A stretch of 48,731 nucleotides of DNA from Negativicutes bacterium (GCA_009930275.1 RZYP01000007.1:1-48731), one strand, 5' to 3'. Counted from the stretch's first letter, positions 8,829-17,872 are shown. Notes: a model not told the origin generated them from the letters alone. Translations and numbers: made by a program.

Positions 8829-10075
8829 TGAAACAGCATTACAGAGTATGTGTATTGGGCGGTGGCCCTGCAGGTCTTGCAGCGGCTGTGTCCGCAGCAA
8901 ATGAAGGCGCACAGGTTCTTCTTATAGAGCGTGAAGCAAAGCTTGGAGGAATTCTTAAGCAGTGCATACATGATGGATTTGGGCTTCTTCGTTTTGGTCA
9001 AAGGCTTACAGGCCCTGAGTATGCAGAGCGATATATTCAGCAAATGCTTGAAAGTAAGGTTGATTATATAACATCATCTTTTTTGACAGATGTTAAAAAA
9101 CTTGATGTTGGCGGTTTTGAACTTGAAGTTCAAAGTGCTGAAGGCATGATTAAATTTTATGCAGATACACTTGTTCTTGCTTGTGGATGTAGAGAGAAAA
9201 CATCAAGACAGGTATTTATTCATGGTGACAGGCCAGCGGGTATTTATTCGGCAGGTACAGCACAGTATTTTGTAAATATTATGGGTTATATGCCAGCAAA
9301 GCGTTGCGTAATTCTTGGCAGTGGTGATATTGGAATGATTATGGCACGCCGCCTTACTCTTGAGGGTGCAGAGGTAGAGGGAGTTTATGAGATTAAAGAT
9401 ACTCCCGCAGGTCTTGCAAGGAATGTTGCACAGTGCCTTAATGACTTTGATATCCCTCTTCATTTATCAACAACTGTTACAAGAGTTATAGGTGAAAAGA
9501 GAGTAGAGGCAATTGAAGTTGCCAGTATTGATAAAAACTTTAACCCAATTGAGAGTACAAAAAGAATAATCCCTTGTGATGCACTTATTTTATCTGTTGG
9601 ACTTTTGCCAGAAAATGAGGTTGCACAAAAGCTTGATATTGAGCTTGATTTTGCAACAAAGGGAGCAGTTGTTGACCAATGCTTTATGACAAGTGTTCCA
9701 GGTGTATTTTCGTGCGGTAATGCATTACATGTTAATGATTTGGCTGATTATGTTTCAGAGAGCGGTGAGCTTGCAGGTAAGTTTGCAGCAAACTATAAGC
9801 CACAGCAGAGAAACAATGTAAAGATAGAGTACAACAATAAGGAATTCCTTTATGTAGTTCCTCAGTATTATGATTCAACAAAAGGTGGCGAGCTTAATTT
9901 GTATTTCCGTTCAAGGACGGATTGCAGAGACCGCAGAGTATCTCTTTCATTTGATGATGATATTGTACTCAATAAGAAATATAAGCGTTTGTTACCATCA
10001 GAGATGGAGGCTGTCAAGGTAACTCCAAAGAGCAAGGTTACGATTGCGACGCTTAGAATGGGGGATTCAAAATGA
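8828..10075 (+). CDS. NAD(P)/FAD-dependent oxidoreductase (GlpB-like partner)
   Basis: 415 residues. An N-terminal dinucleotide fold (VCVLGGGPAGLAAAVSAANEG, residues about 7-27) and a central second Rossmann motif (VILGSGDIGMIMARRLTLEG) mark a two-dinucleotide-binding-domain flavoprotein. CGCREKTSRQVF, IYSAGTAQYFVN and SVPGVFSCGNALHVNDLAD are typical of the enzyme that partners GlpA-like dehydrogenases in Clostridia and other anaerobes. It probably takes electrons from the upstream subunit and hands them to NAD(P)+ or another acceptor. The start overlaps the upstream stop by one base (TAATG) and the stop overlaps the next start (ATGA), so translation of the three genes is coupled. The role in an electron-transfer complex is inferred from the operon. 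Confidence 0.85.
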   Translation: MKQHYRVCVLGGGPAGLAAAVSAANEGAQVLLIEREAKLGGILKQCIHDGFGLLRFGQRLTGPEYAERYIQQMLESKVDYITSSFLTDVKKLDVGGFELEVQSAEGMIKFYADTLVLACGCREKTSRQVFIHGDRPAGIYSAGTAQYFVNIMGYMPAKRCVILGSGDIGMIMARRLTLEGAEVEGVYEIKDTPAGLARNVAQCLNDFDIPLHLSTTVTRVIGEKRVEAIEVASIDKNFNPIESTKRIIPCDALILSVGLLPENEVAQKLDIELDFATKGAVVDQCFMTSVPGVFSCGNALHVNDLADYVSESGELAGKFAANYKPQQRNNVKIEYNNKEFLYVVPQYYDSTKGGELNLYFRSRTDCRDRRVSLSFDDDIVLNKKYKRLLPSEMEAVKVTPKSKVTIATLRMGDSK

Positions 10076-10449
10076 TAAAAGAAATGACATGTATTGTCTG
10101 CCCCAACGGTTGCCAAATGAGAGTTGAGCAGGATGGCGATAAAATAGAGGTTTTTGATGCAGCTTGTAAAAGGGGCGTTGAGTTTGCTAAAAATGAGCTT
10201 ACGAATCCAACAAGAAGTATAACAACAACAGTTGCAACAAAATTTGAAGATTTTCCACTGCTTTCTGTAAAGACAGTTGGCGAGCTTCCAAAGGGTAAAA
10301 TTTTTGAAGCAATGAAGAAAATAAATGCAATAACTGTTAAAAAAAGGTTAAAAGTTGGTGAAGTTGTTTTGGCTGATGTGTTTGGAACAGATATAGTTGC
10401 AACATCTGACATGACTTTAAAAGTAAATAAAACAAGGTTTGAAGACTAA
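10072..10449 (+). CDS. DUF1667 cysteine-containing protein of GlpA/B-like complexes
   Basis: 125 residues. The N-terminal CIVCPNGCQM (Cys 7, 10, 14) plus a further cysteine in AACKRG form a four-cysteine set suited to bind an iron-sulfur cluster or zinc. The rest (RSITTTVATKFEDFPLLSVKT, KGKIFEAMKKIN) matches the DUF1667 family, which is regularly encoded after GlpA/GlpB-like flavoproteins. It may be the small electron-transfer subunit that takes the place of GlpC; this is inferred. It overlaps the upstream gene by 4 bp (ATGA), a sign of translational coupling. Biochemical function has not been established to my knowledge. Confidence 0.85.
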   Translation: MIKEMTCIVCPNGCQMRVEQDGDKIEVFDAACKRGVEFAKNELTNPTRSITTTVATKFEDFPLLSVKTVGELPKGKIFEAMKKINAITVKKRLKVGEVVLADVFGTDIVATSDMTLKVNKTRFED

Positions 10450-10476
10450 TAATATCTTAAAGGAGCTGTATTTAAT

Positions 10477-12213
10477 ATGTCAAAGAAAAATGAGTTTATG
10501 CCTAATTGGTACCATCAGGAAGCACCAAAAGATTCATATCGTTCAATTTTAAAATGGGGTAGCCAAACAGAATATAAGGCACCTAGTAAAAAACTTTATA
10601 AGTTAATGAAAAATGTATTCCATATGACAGATGATGATTTTAAAGCAAAGCAGGAAATGGGCTTGGAGCCTGTTGAGATAGATGTTCCTTGCAAGCTCAG
10701 TGAAGAGACACTTGCAAAGTTTGCAGAAATCGTTGGCAATGATAATGTAAAGACAGATGGCTATAATCGCCTTAGAGTTGCATATGGTAAGACTATGATT
10801 GACCTTATGCGTCTTCGTAAAAAAATAATTGAAAATCTTCCTGATGTTGTTTTGTATCCAAACAATAGAGAAGAGATTATAAAGATTGTTGCATATTGTA
10901 ACGAGAAAAAGATTCCTCTTTATGTTTATGGTAGAGGTTCATCAGTTACAAGAGGAGCAGAGCCTATTTGCAATGGTGTTACTCTTGATCTTAGCCAGAA
11001 TTTTAACAAGGTTATTAGCTTTGATGAAAGAAATCTTACAATTACAGTTGAAGCAGGTATGATGGGTCCAGCTCTTGAGGAAATCCTTAACAATGCTTCC
11101 ACAACACTTTCAAAGTTTGGTGCAAAGGGAACATATACTTGCGGACATTTTCCACAGAGCTTTGAGTATTCAACAGTTGGTGGTTGGGTTGTAACTAGAG
11201 GTGCAGGTCAAAACTCCACATACTTTGGCAAGATTGAAGATATTGTATTTAGCCAGGAGTATATAACACCTACTGGAATTATTCAAACAGGTAAATATCC
11301 AAGGTGTGCAACAGGTCCATCAATTGATCAAATTATGATGGGTTCAGAGGGTGCATTTGGCGTCCTTACACATGTTACACTTAAAGTATTTAAGTTTATG
11401 CCTGAAAATCGTCAGCGTTTTGGTTTCCTTTTCAAAAACTGGGAGAGTGCCGTTGAGGCAGCTAGAGAAGTTATGCAGAGCCAGTGTGGTCATCCATCAA
11501 TATTCCGTTTTTCTGACCCAGGCGAAACATCATATGGCCTTAGTCTTTATGGTATAACAGATACACCAATAGATAAGTTCTTTGAAATGCGTGGTTATAA
11601 AGACGGCGAAAGAGTTATGCTTCTTGGTTTCTCCGACGGTGAAGAAAACTTTGCAAAGAATGTTAAGAAGTTTGTTAAAAAGACTTGCAAAAAATATGGT
11701 GCAATGAGCATTTCAGGCTACGCCTGTGCAAAATGGGAAACAGGCCGTTTCAGAGATCCTTATCTTCGTGAGGATATGGGTGACTATGGTCTTATGCTTG
11801 ACACACTTGAGTGTTCGGTAAACTGGTCGAACTTCATGGATGTTTATAAGAATGTTTTGGAATATTGCAACAGCCGTGAGGACACAATCTGCTTTGCACA
11901 TATGTCTCACCTTTATGAGCAGGGTTCAAATATTTACTTCATATTTGAAGCAAAGATGAATGATCTTGATGAGTATCTTGAGTATCAGAGAGGCATTATG
12001 GATAATATCCAGAAATATGGTGCAGCAATGAGTCATCATCATGGTATTGGTAAGATGACAGCTCCATGGCTTGAGGCACAAATTGGTACAGAACAGTTTA
12101 AGGTTTATAAGGCACTTAAAAAGTACTTTGATCCTAACAACATTATGAATCCAGGCGGAACTCTTGCACTTGACCTTCCTGATTCAGAGAAGAGAGATTT
12201 CATAAATAAATAA
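10477..12213 (+). CDS. FAD-binding oxidoreductase resembling alkyl-DHAP synthase
   Basis: 578 residues. The middle part is a PCMH-type FAD-binding domain (DVVLYPNNREEIIKIVAYCNEKKIPLY, YGRGSSVTRGA, LTITVEAGMMGPALEE). The C-terminal part is the FAD-linked oxidase cap with AMSHHHGIGK, which matches the His-His-His motif of alkyldihydroxyacetonephosphate synthase, and FDPNNIMNPGG at the end. True alkyl-DHAP synthase swaps the acyl chain of acyl-DHAP for an alkyl chain in ether lipid formation. Bacterial relatives in glp-like operons are not well defined. In this operon a DHAP/G3P-type substrate is plausible but unproven. SD aaaggagctg lies upstream; it is the last gene before a strong terminator. 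Confidence 0.8.
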   Translation: MSKKNEFMPNWYHQEAPKDSYRSILKWGSQTEYKAPSKKLYKLMKNVFHMTDDDFKAKQEMGLEPVEIDVPCKLSEETLAKFAEIVGNDNVKTDGYNRLRVAYGKTMIDLMRLRKKIIENLPDVVLYPNNREEIIKIVAYCNEKKIPLYVYGRGSSVTRGAEPICNGVTLDLSQNFNKVISFDERNLTITVEAGMMGPALEEILNNASTTLSKFGAKGTYTCGHFPQSFEYSTVGGWVVTRGAGQNSTYFGKIEDIVFSQEYITPTGIIQTGKYPRCATGPSIDQIMMGSEGAFGVLTHVTLKVFKFMPENRQRFGFLFKNWESAVEAAREVMQSQCGHPSIFRFSDPGETSYGLSLYGITDTPIDKFFEMRGYKDGERVMLLGFSDGEENFAKNVKKFVKKTCKKYGAMSISGYACAKWETGRFRDPYLREDMGDYGLMLDTLECSVNWSNFMDVYKNVLEYCNSREDTICFAHMSHLYEQGSNIYFIFEAKMNDLDEYLEYQRGIMDNIQKYGAAMSHHHGIGKMTAPWLEAQIGTEQFKVYKALKKYFDPNNIMNPGGTLALDLPDSEKRDFINK

Positions 12214-12224
12214 TTGATAAATTA

Positions 12225-12260
12225 AAAAAATCCCACTGATTTAATCAGTGGGATTTTTTT
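12225..12260. terminator. Strong bidirectional terminator
   Basis: A perfect stem (aatcccactgatt / aatcagtgggatt) with a very short loop is flanked by an A run on the left and seven T on the right. It ends the redox operon and can also serve the convergent adenine deaminase gene. Confidence 0.93.
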
Positions 12261-12310
12261 GTAAGTTAGTATAAAAAAGTATGTGAATTGACTAATGTCA
12301 AAATCAAAAA

Positions 12311-13975
12311 TTATTTAATAAACTGCCACTTGTTAACATCAAACAGACCTTTGTCAGAAAGCTTAACATCAGGGATTACCAAAAGGCTCATAAATGACAT
12401 AAGCATAAAGAGCGAATTATCATTGCTATCGCAAACTTTTGCTAACGCATCACACACAGCGGTGTATTCTTCAAGTGCTATGTTTGCAGGCTTATCAGTC
12501 ATAAGTCCACCAACAGGCAGTTTAAATACAGCGCAAACATCACCATCTTTTACAACGCTTATTCCACCTTGTGTGCCAAGAGATTCAACAGCCTTTAGCA
12601 TATCTTGCTCATTGTCGCCAACAACGCAAATGTTGTGTGAATCATGACCAATACTTTGTGCAACTGCGCCACCTTTTATAGATATACCTTTAACAAAGGC
12701 TTTTCCTATGTTTCCAGTTGCTTTGTGTCTTTCAATAACAGCAGCAAGATTAAGTCCCTGTGGGCTTTCACAATGAATACCAGCAGTGTAAAGAGTGTGA
12801 GGGAAAACTTCAATCACCGTACATTCTGGGTCAAATTTTAGCTCAAGGTCACTCAAAAGAATTGGTTTTAAATGAATAGTGTTTGTGACTTTAGATGAGT
12901 CAACAATTGGAGCTTCAAACATTGCTTTGCCGTCTTTTGCAACAAGCTTTCCAGCTTTATAAACTTGCAAAATATTTCGTGCAGATAAATCTCCGCAAAC
13001 TAAAAGGTCAGCTTTATACCCTGGTGCAATAGCCCCTTGATTTTTAAGACCATAGCATTCACAGCTGTTAATAGTGGCCATAGTTATTGCATCGATTGGG
13101 TCAACGCCGAGTTCAATAGCTTTGTTTATGCAATGCGATATTGTGCCTTGTGCTAAAATATCATCCAAATGTTTATCATCTGTGCAAAAAGAAAGTCTAC
13201 GCAAGGTATGACTATTGATTGCAGTAAAAAGGTCTTTAAGATTTTGTGCACTTGAGCCTTCACGAATAAGTATATACATGCCCATGCTAACTTTTTCAAG
13301 CACTTCTTCGGCTGTCATGCATTCATGGTCAGTTTTTATACCGCAAGCAGTATATGCACAAAGGTCTTTGCCTGCAACTGTTGGAGCGTGGCCGTCAATA
13401 ATATCAGTGCATGAAAGCTTTTTAATAATGTCATCATCAGCTGCTAAAACTCCAGGGAAATTCATCATCTCACCAAGTCCAAAACAGTTGTACTCATCAA
13501 ACATTCTTTGTGTTTCATCACCATCAATAATGCATCCTGAGCTGTCAAAAGGAGTTGCAGGTACGCATGAAGGCAGCATAAAATGAATGTCCATAGGCAA
13601 GTTTTTAGCAGAATCAATCATAAATTTAAATCCGTCCTCACCACACACATTAACAATCTCGTGTGGGTCAGCAATTACAGATGTTACACCTTTTGGCACA
13701 ACTGCTTTAGCGTATTCAGCGGGTGTAAGCATGCTTGATTCAATGTGTGCGTGAGCGTCAACAAAAGAAGGCATAACATAGTTGCCATGCAAATCAACTT
13801 CGCAAAATCCATCATACTTTCCAAGCCCTGCAATTACGCCGTCACAAATAGCAACATCGCAGTCATAAATACGATGACAAAAAACATCAACAACTTTTGC
13901 GTTTTTTAGTACGAGTTCAGCTTTTTGCTCACCCTTTGCAGTAGCAATTAGTTTTGGAAGATTATGAGTTTTCAC
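12311..13975 (-). CDS. ade: Adenine deaminase
   Basis: 554 residues, close to the usual ~570-600 of bacterial Ade. It is an amidohydrolase with the metal-binding HAH at 75-77 (VDAHAHIESSMLTP), SVIADPHEIVNVCG, DGHAPTVAGKDL, RLSFCTDDKHLDDI, and the Ade-specific C-terminal domain (SIGHDSHNICVVGDNEQDM; VGGLMTD). It converts adenine to hypoxanthine plus ammonia in purine salvage, in the cytoplasm with a bound metal centre. The start is GTG, preceded by GGAGGG 8 bases upstream. It is a single gene, convergent with the redox operon; an AT-rich stretch with a TATAAT-like box lies upstream, but I cannot assign a convincing -35. Confidence 0.95.
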   Translation of the reverse strand: MKTHNLPKLIATAKGEQKAELVLKNAKVVDVFCHRIYDCDVAICDGVIAGLGKYDGFCEVDLHGNYVMPSFVDAHAHIESSMLTPAEYAKAVVPKGVTSVIADPHEIVNVCGEDGFKFMIDSAKNLPMDIHFMLPSCVPATPFDSSGCIIDGDETQRMFDEYNCFGLGEMMNFPGVLAADDDIIKKLSCTDIIDGHAPTVAGKDLCAYTACGIKTDHECMTAEEVLEKVSMGMYILIREGSSAQNLKDLFTAINSHTLRRLSFCTDDKHLDDILAQGTISHCINKAIELGVDPIDAITMATINSCECYGLKNQGAIAPGYKADLLVCGDLSARNILQVYKAGKLVAKDGKAMFEAPIVDSSKVTNTIHLKPILLSDLELKFDPECTVIEVFPHTLYTAGIHCESPQGLNLAAVIERHKATGNIGKAFVKGISIKGGAVAQSIGHDSHNICVVGDNEQDMLKAVESLGTQGGISVVKDGDVCAVFKLPVGGLMTDKPANIALEEYTAVCDALAKVCDSNDNSLFMLMSFMSLLVIPDVKLSDKGLFDVNKWQFIK

Positions 13976-14047
13976 AGTGAATCCCTCCGATAAATTAAAA
14001 ATAAATTATATTTTATTATTCTATCACAACATTTAATAATAAACAAC

Positions 14048-14083
14048 AAAAAGCAAGCAGGCTAGAGTCCATACTTGCTTTTT
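14048..14083 (-). terminator. Terminator overlapping the end of the ECF-S gene
   Basis: Read on the minus strand, AAAAAGCAAG pairs with CTTGCTTTTT across a 16-base loop. The left arm is inside the last codons of the S-component gene, and the stem ends in a T run. It closes the riboswitch-controlled transporter operon. Confidence 0.75.
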
Positions 14084-14745
14084 ATCCTTTTCATTATTAT
14101 TCCAAAAGGTTTTTCGATAATCAAAATAAATATTACATTTGAAATAATATAGGTGACCATAGCTGGTGTAGAAGATGCAACCATTATAAAATATCGTGTA
14201 ATATTAAAGCCCTTATCAATCCATAAAACAGACCATATATCCATAATCAAAGAAAACATGATTCCAGATAATGCGCCAAAGATTAGTAGAAAAACCCGCT
14301 TTTTTATAAGCTGATTTGAGAAAATTCCTGCAAAAAATCCGCAAAGTCCCCATGCGAGCATTTGCATAGGAGTCCAAGCACCTTGACCAAAATAAAAGTT
14401 AGACAAAAGCGCAGTAAGTGCACCAATCATAAATCCACATTGTGGTCCAAGATATAATGCGGCAATAACAATAATGGCGGTAACAGGCTTAAACCCAGGG
14501 ATTGCAGCAAAGATTATTCTACTTGCAACGCATAAGGCGGTGATAGAAGCGACTAAAACAATTTGGCGTGATGAGTCTGCATCACTGTCTTTTTCAAAAC
14601 TTGTAAAAAAAGGAATACAGGCAAGGATACAAACGATAATGCATACAGCGGCAGGATTTTGTGCGTCAAAAGTAGTTGCCCATACTATTATAAGTGCAGG
14701 AATAAGCAAAAGAAATATAATATAGTTTATTACACGACGGCTCAT
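14062..14745 (-). CDS. ECF transporter S component, probably cobalamin (CbrT-like)
   Basis: 227 residues with about six or seven membrane segments. The stretch SRIIFAAIPGFKPVTAIIVIA, then LGPQCGFMIGALTALLSNFYFGQGAWTPMQMLAWG, is typical of the larger S components related to CbrT, which bind cobalamin and related corrinoids. The start ATG overlaps the stop of the double ATPase gene (ATGA), so the two are translationally coupled. With the ATPase and T component upstream it makes a complete ECF importer. The cobalamin riboswitch ahead of the operon strongly supports B12 or a precursor as cargo. Assignment: ECF S component, high confidence; B12 specificity, good but indirect. Confidence 0.87.
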   Translation of the reverse strand: MSRRVINYIIFLLLIPALIIVWATTFDAQNPAAVCIIVCILACIPFFTSFEKDSDADSSRQIVLVASITALCVASRIIFAAIPGFKPVTAIIVIAALYLGPQCGFMIGALTALLSNFYFGQGAWTPMQMLAWGLCGFFAGIFSNQLIKKRVFLLIFGALSGIMFSLIMDIWSVLWIDKGFNITRYFIMVASSTPAMVTYIISNVIFILIIEKPFGIIMKRIKSKYGL

Positions 14746-16418
14746 CTCATGCCACTCCTATTTTGGTTACAAAGGTTGATAACATCATCGCAAGTTATTG
14801 CGTTGTCAAAGATATGTCGTGAAATTCTGCTTGCACTTGTGGTGTAAAAGCTGCTAGTTGCAAAGAAAATGTGTGGCACATCAATAGATGTTACTTTTCC
14901 GCCCCAAAACATGGCACATCTGTCTGCTGTAATTGCTGCAAATTCCACATCATGTGTAACGATAACAATGGTTATACCACTTTGCTTAAGTTTTTTAAAT
15001 ATATGTGCAAGTTCTTGTTTTGCATATGCATCAAGCCCTTTTACAGGTTCGTCCAAAAGTAAAAGCTTAGGCTTTAGAAACAAAAGTTTTGCAAGAGCAA
15101 CCTTTTGAATTTGACCTCCACTTAAATCATACGGATGCATAGAAAGCAGGGAAGCAATATCTAGCATTTCACATATATTTATTTTGAGCTTTTCAAATTC
15201 ATCATCACTATATTTTCTTTGTTCTTTAATATGTAAAAATTCCTCTAAAACTGTTTGGTATAAAAAAATCTCTCTCGGATTTTGTGGTAAGAGTCCAATA
15301 TAAGAATAAATTGAGTTGCCTTTATAGGCTGCAAGTTTTTTGCCGTCTATTTTAACCTTGCCTGCATAATTTTTTAAAAGCCCTGATGCTACTTTAAGCA
15401 GTGTGCTTTTACCAGCGCCATTAGAGCCAAGAAGGCACACACATTCACCTTCAAAAATTTTAAGATTAACTCCATTTAAAACATCTGGCAGATTTTTTTC
15501 ATACTTTGCAAAAACATTACAAAGTTCTAAAATTGCATTATGGTGGTGCTCATATTTTTCATGCGGTAAGCATCTAATATCGTTGCTGAAATTATCGCTT
15601 AAAAACTGCTGTGTATCACGCACATTTAGCGGGCATTTGCCTTTAATATCTAGTGCATTATATATCTGAACAGCACTTGGTAAAGCTTTTATTATTTGAT
15701 AATTTGAACTATTATTCTTTAAGGTCTTTGTGGCTTTTTTTGGAGTGTCACAAAGTAGGATTGAACCTTTATCCATTAGAATTACTTTGTCTGCAACATC
15801 CCAAAGTTCATTTAGCCTATGTTCTGCAACAATAATTGTAATTCCAAGTTCACGGTTAAGCCTTAAAAGTGCATCGAAAAAGCGTGTAGAGGAGATAGGG
15901 TCAAGTTGTGCCGTAGGCTCATCTAGCAACAAAAGTTTTGGGTTCATAACTGTTACGCTCGCAAGGTTAAGAAGTTGTTTTTGCCCTCCAGAAAGTGTAC
16001 TGGTATCCTTGAAAAACCAGTCAGAAATTCCAAAAAAATCAGAAACCTCACAAATTTTTCTTTGTATATCATTATTATCAAGTCCCATATTTTGCAGCCC
16101 AAATGCAAGTTCGCTATATACTTTGTCAGAAACAATTTGAGTATCAGGGTTTTGCATAACAAATCCAATTTCAAATGCACTTAACTTTTCATCAGTTTTA
16201 TTAAGGTCTGTACCGCTGAAAGATATGTCACCAACTTTTTTACCAAAAGGTGAAATTTGCGGTTTAAGCATTTTTAAAAGAGTTGTTTTGCCACAGCCTG
16301 AAATTCCGCTAAGAATAACAAGTTCTCCGCTTTCAACACTAAAGGAGATATCGTTAAGGCATTTATGTTCACAATCAGGATAGCTAAAGCTTAAATTTTT
16401 AATGTTAAGTATTTCCAC
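14742..16418 (-). CDS. Energy-coupling factor ATPase, two fused ABC domains
   Basis: 558 residues made of two ABC ATPase domains in one chain. Domain 1 has Walker A GISGCGKTT (about 38-46), Q-loop FVMQNPDTQ, signature LSGGQKQ and Walker B LLLLDEPTAQLDP. Domain 2 has GSNGAGKST, LLPQNPREIF, LSGGQIQK and LLLLDEPVKGLD. In most ECF systems the two ATPases are separate proteins (EcfA and EcfA'); here they are fused. The start is GTG behind AAGGAGG with 6 bases between. It overlaps the T-component gene by 28 bp and the S-component gene by 4 bp. It powers uptake through the membrane partners. Confidence 0.93.
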   Translation of the reverse strand: MEILNIKNLSFSYPDCEHKCLNDISFSVESGELVILSGISGCGKTTLLKMLKPQISPFGKKVGDISFSGTDLNKTDEKLSAFEIGFVMQNPDTQIVSDKVYSELAFGLQNMGLDNNDIQRKICEVSDFFGISDWFFKDTSTLSGGQKQLLNLASVTVMNPKLLLLDEPTAQLDPISSTRFFDALLRLNRELGITIIVAEHRLNELWDVADKVILMDKGSILLCDTPKKATKTLKNNSSNYQIIKALPSAVQIYNALDIKGKCPLNVRDTQQFLSDNFSNDIRCLPHEKYEHHHNAILELCNVFAKYEKNLPDVLNGVNLKIFEGECVCLLGSNGAGKSTLLKVASGLLKNYAGKVKIDGKKLAAYKGNSIYSYIGLLPQNPREIFLYQTVLEEFLHIKEQRKYSDDEFEKLKINICEMLDIASLLSMHPYDLSGGQIQKVALAKLLFLKPKLLLLDEPVKGLDAYAKQELAHIFKKLKQSGITIVIVTHDVEFAAITADRCAMFWGGKVTSIDVPHIFFATSSFYTTSASRISRHIFDNAITCDDVINLCNQNRSGMR

Positions 16419-17272
16419 TTGACATCCTCCTTGATTTTAATAATAATAGGCAAAAATGCAATCAATCCAAAGCAAAAATAGCATAGGATATTGTTGGCGT
16501 TAAATGAAATAGGGGAAAGGGTAGGGTAATAATAAAATTTTGTGTCACCAAAAATATTGCCAAATGCAAAGCCAAAAACAAGTAAAGCTATAATGCTTGA
16601 CACCCAAAAATCTTGTTGATAAAACCTATATTTTGAATAGATAGCGTATTTATTAATTCCAAAACCACGAGCACGCATAGAGTCCGAAGTTTGGGCACTG
16701 CTTTCAAGTACATCTGAGCATACACTTAGAAAAACACTAGATGCAGATTTTATTTGTTCTTTTAAGCCGCTTTGAGTATAAAGACCGAGTGCTTTTTGTG
16801 TCTGCGATGTGCTACTAAATTTTTTAAAGAAATCTGGAATAAGCCGAAGTGAAAGAGAAATAGTAAGAGTTACTTTGGGCATTCGTTTGCCAAATAAATA
16901 TAGCGTCTTTTCATTTGTAATAACTTGTGATAAACATAAAAACCATAGTATAGAGCAAACAAGAATAATACCAAATGAGAAACCAAACAAAAGGGATTGC
17001 AAGGTTATTTTAATTCTCCAAAATTCTAATAGAACATTTTTCCCGCTTTTTGAAAATAGAGGATTAAATATAGTACATAAGATGATTATGACAGCAAAAT
17101 TTTTAGACTTTTTTAAAAAAACTAGAAATCCAAACAATGAGCAGTAAAGCAAAATACTTGCAAAAAGAGATATAATAAAAAAAACAGGGTTTGAGAAAAA
17201 CATGGTAACAGTAATTACAATAAAAAAGTAAAATGCTAAAATGATTGGATGCAGTTTTAAAAAAGCATTCAT
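16391..17272 (-). CDS. ECF transporter T component (EcfT/CbiQ-like)
   Basis: 293 residues with five or more membrane segments and the cytoplasmic coupling region. SDSMRARGFG contains the Ala-Arg-Gly motif by which T components touch the ATPases. I chose the ATG at 17272 because TTTTTAAGGAGAGATTAT directly precedes it; the open frame extends to 17437, but that part overlaps the riboswitch and its terminator. It is the first gene of the operon T - ATPase - S. Expression is expected to fall when cobalamin is plentiful, through the upstream riboswitch and attenuator. Confidence 0.87.
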   Translation of the reverse strand: MNAFLKLHPIILAFYFFIVITVTMFFSNPVFFIISLFASILLYCSLFGFLVFLKKSKNFAVIIILCTIFNPLFSKSGKNVLLEFWRIKITLQSLLFGFSFGIILVCSILWFLCLSQVITNEKTLYLFGKRMPKVTLTISLSLRLIPDFFKKFSSTSQTQKALGLYTQSGLKEQIKSASSVFLSVCSDVLESSAQTSDSMRARGFGINKYAIYSKYRFYQQDFWVSSIIALLVFGFAFGNIFGDTKFYYYPTLSPISFNANNILCYFCFGLIAFLPIIIKIKEDVKWKYLTLKI

Positions 17273-17290
17273 ATAATCTCTCCTTAAAAA

Positions 17291-17314
17291 TAAAAAAGCT
17301 CCGCAAAGCAGAGC
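17291..17314 (-). terminator. Attenuator hairpin downstream of the cobalamin riboswitch
   Basis: On the minus strand GCTCTGC-ttt-GCGGAGC (one G-U pair) is followed directly by a T run. It stands between the riboswitch and the EcfT SD, the place expected for a transcription-attenuation platform. Confidence 0.8.
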
Positions 17315-17369
17315 GAAAACACAAATATAAATGCCTGCATTTTTCCTGCCAAAAAATGCATAAAAACTC

Positions 17370-17563
17370 ACAAATGGCAGGTCTCCTGACTTATGACGGT
17401 GCAAAGCACAAAATTGAAATATCACCTTCTCAAGCAATGCTTAATGGCGTAATCACGAGCGATTAAATTTCAATCGTCAAACACAGTAATGGAGGTTGTG
17501 CTGGACTTTCACCAGACTTCCCTGTTAGTTGCAAAGCAAACCAAACGGAGCAATTTAATTTGT
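17370..17563 (-). ncRNA. Cobalamin riboswitch
   Basis: Read on the minus strand it contains in order GGGAAG, GGTGAAAGTCC, the core CCATTACTGTG, GCCATTAAGC, GAGAAGG and the 3' B12 box AAGTCAGGAGACCTGCC, the landmarks of the AdoCbl-type riboswitch. ACAAAT at the 5' side and ATTTGT at the 3' side could form the closing stem, which sets my approximate limits. It precedes the ECF importer operon. Family knowledge: bound cobalamin represses downstream genes. Confidence 0.93.
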
Positions 17564-17729
17564 AATATTTTACAAAAATAAGTCTAACACAAGTAATCAA
17601 TAAATGCAATCAAGAGTAAAAGAATATATATTGCTTTTTATTAAGCGTCCATTGAATGATGTTTTAAAGCAGATAAAATGCTTTAATTTTAAGACAAAAA
17701 TTTTCTTTCTCATTTATTTTTAAAAGTGC

Positions 17730-17758
17730 TTGAAAATATATAAAGTTTCTGTTATAAT
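17730..17758 (+). promoter_or_regulatory. Promoter of tRNA-Leu
   Basis: TTGAAA (17730-17735), a 17-bp spacer and a perfect TATAAT (17753-17758) end 12 bp before the tRNA, the usual arrangement for a stable RNA gene. Confidence 0.85.
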
Positions 17759-17770
17759 TTTTAAGCACTT

Positions 17771-17854
17771 GCGGATATGGTGGAATTGGCAGACACGCCA
17801 GATTTAGGATCTGGAGCGTAATGCGTGCAGGTTCAAGTCCTGTTATCCGCACCA
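17771..17854 (+). tRNA. tRNA-Leu (anticodon TAG)
   Basis: The acceptor stem GCGGATA pairs with TATCCGC. The D-loop region is GGTGGAATTGGCAGAC, and the anticodon arm CCAGA-TTTAGGA-TCTGG gives anticodon TAG. A long variable arm is present, as expected for Leu. The T arm is GCAGGTTCAAGTCCTGT, and CCA is encoded. The ICE-like DNA begins just after its 3' end, so it may be the integration target. Confidence 0.97.
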
Positions 17855-17872
17855 AAAGAATAGGGTAAAAAA

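Noticed and set aside
17273..17437. N-terminal extension of the EcfT gene
   Set aside because: It would be translated from within the cobalamin riboswitch and its terminator, and a strong SD precedes the ATG at 17272.
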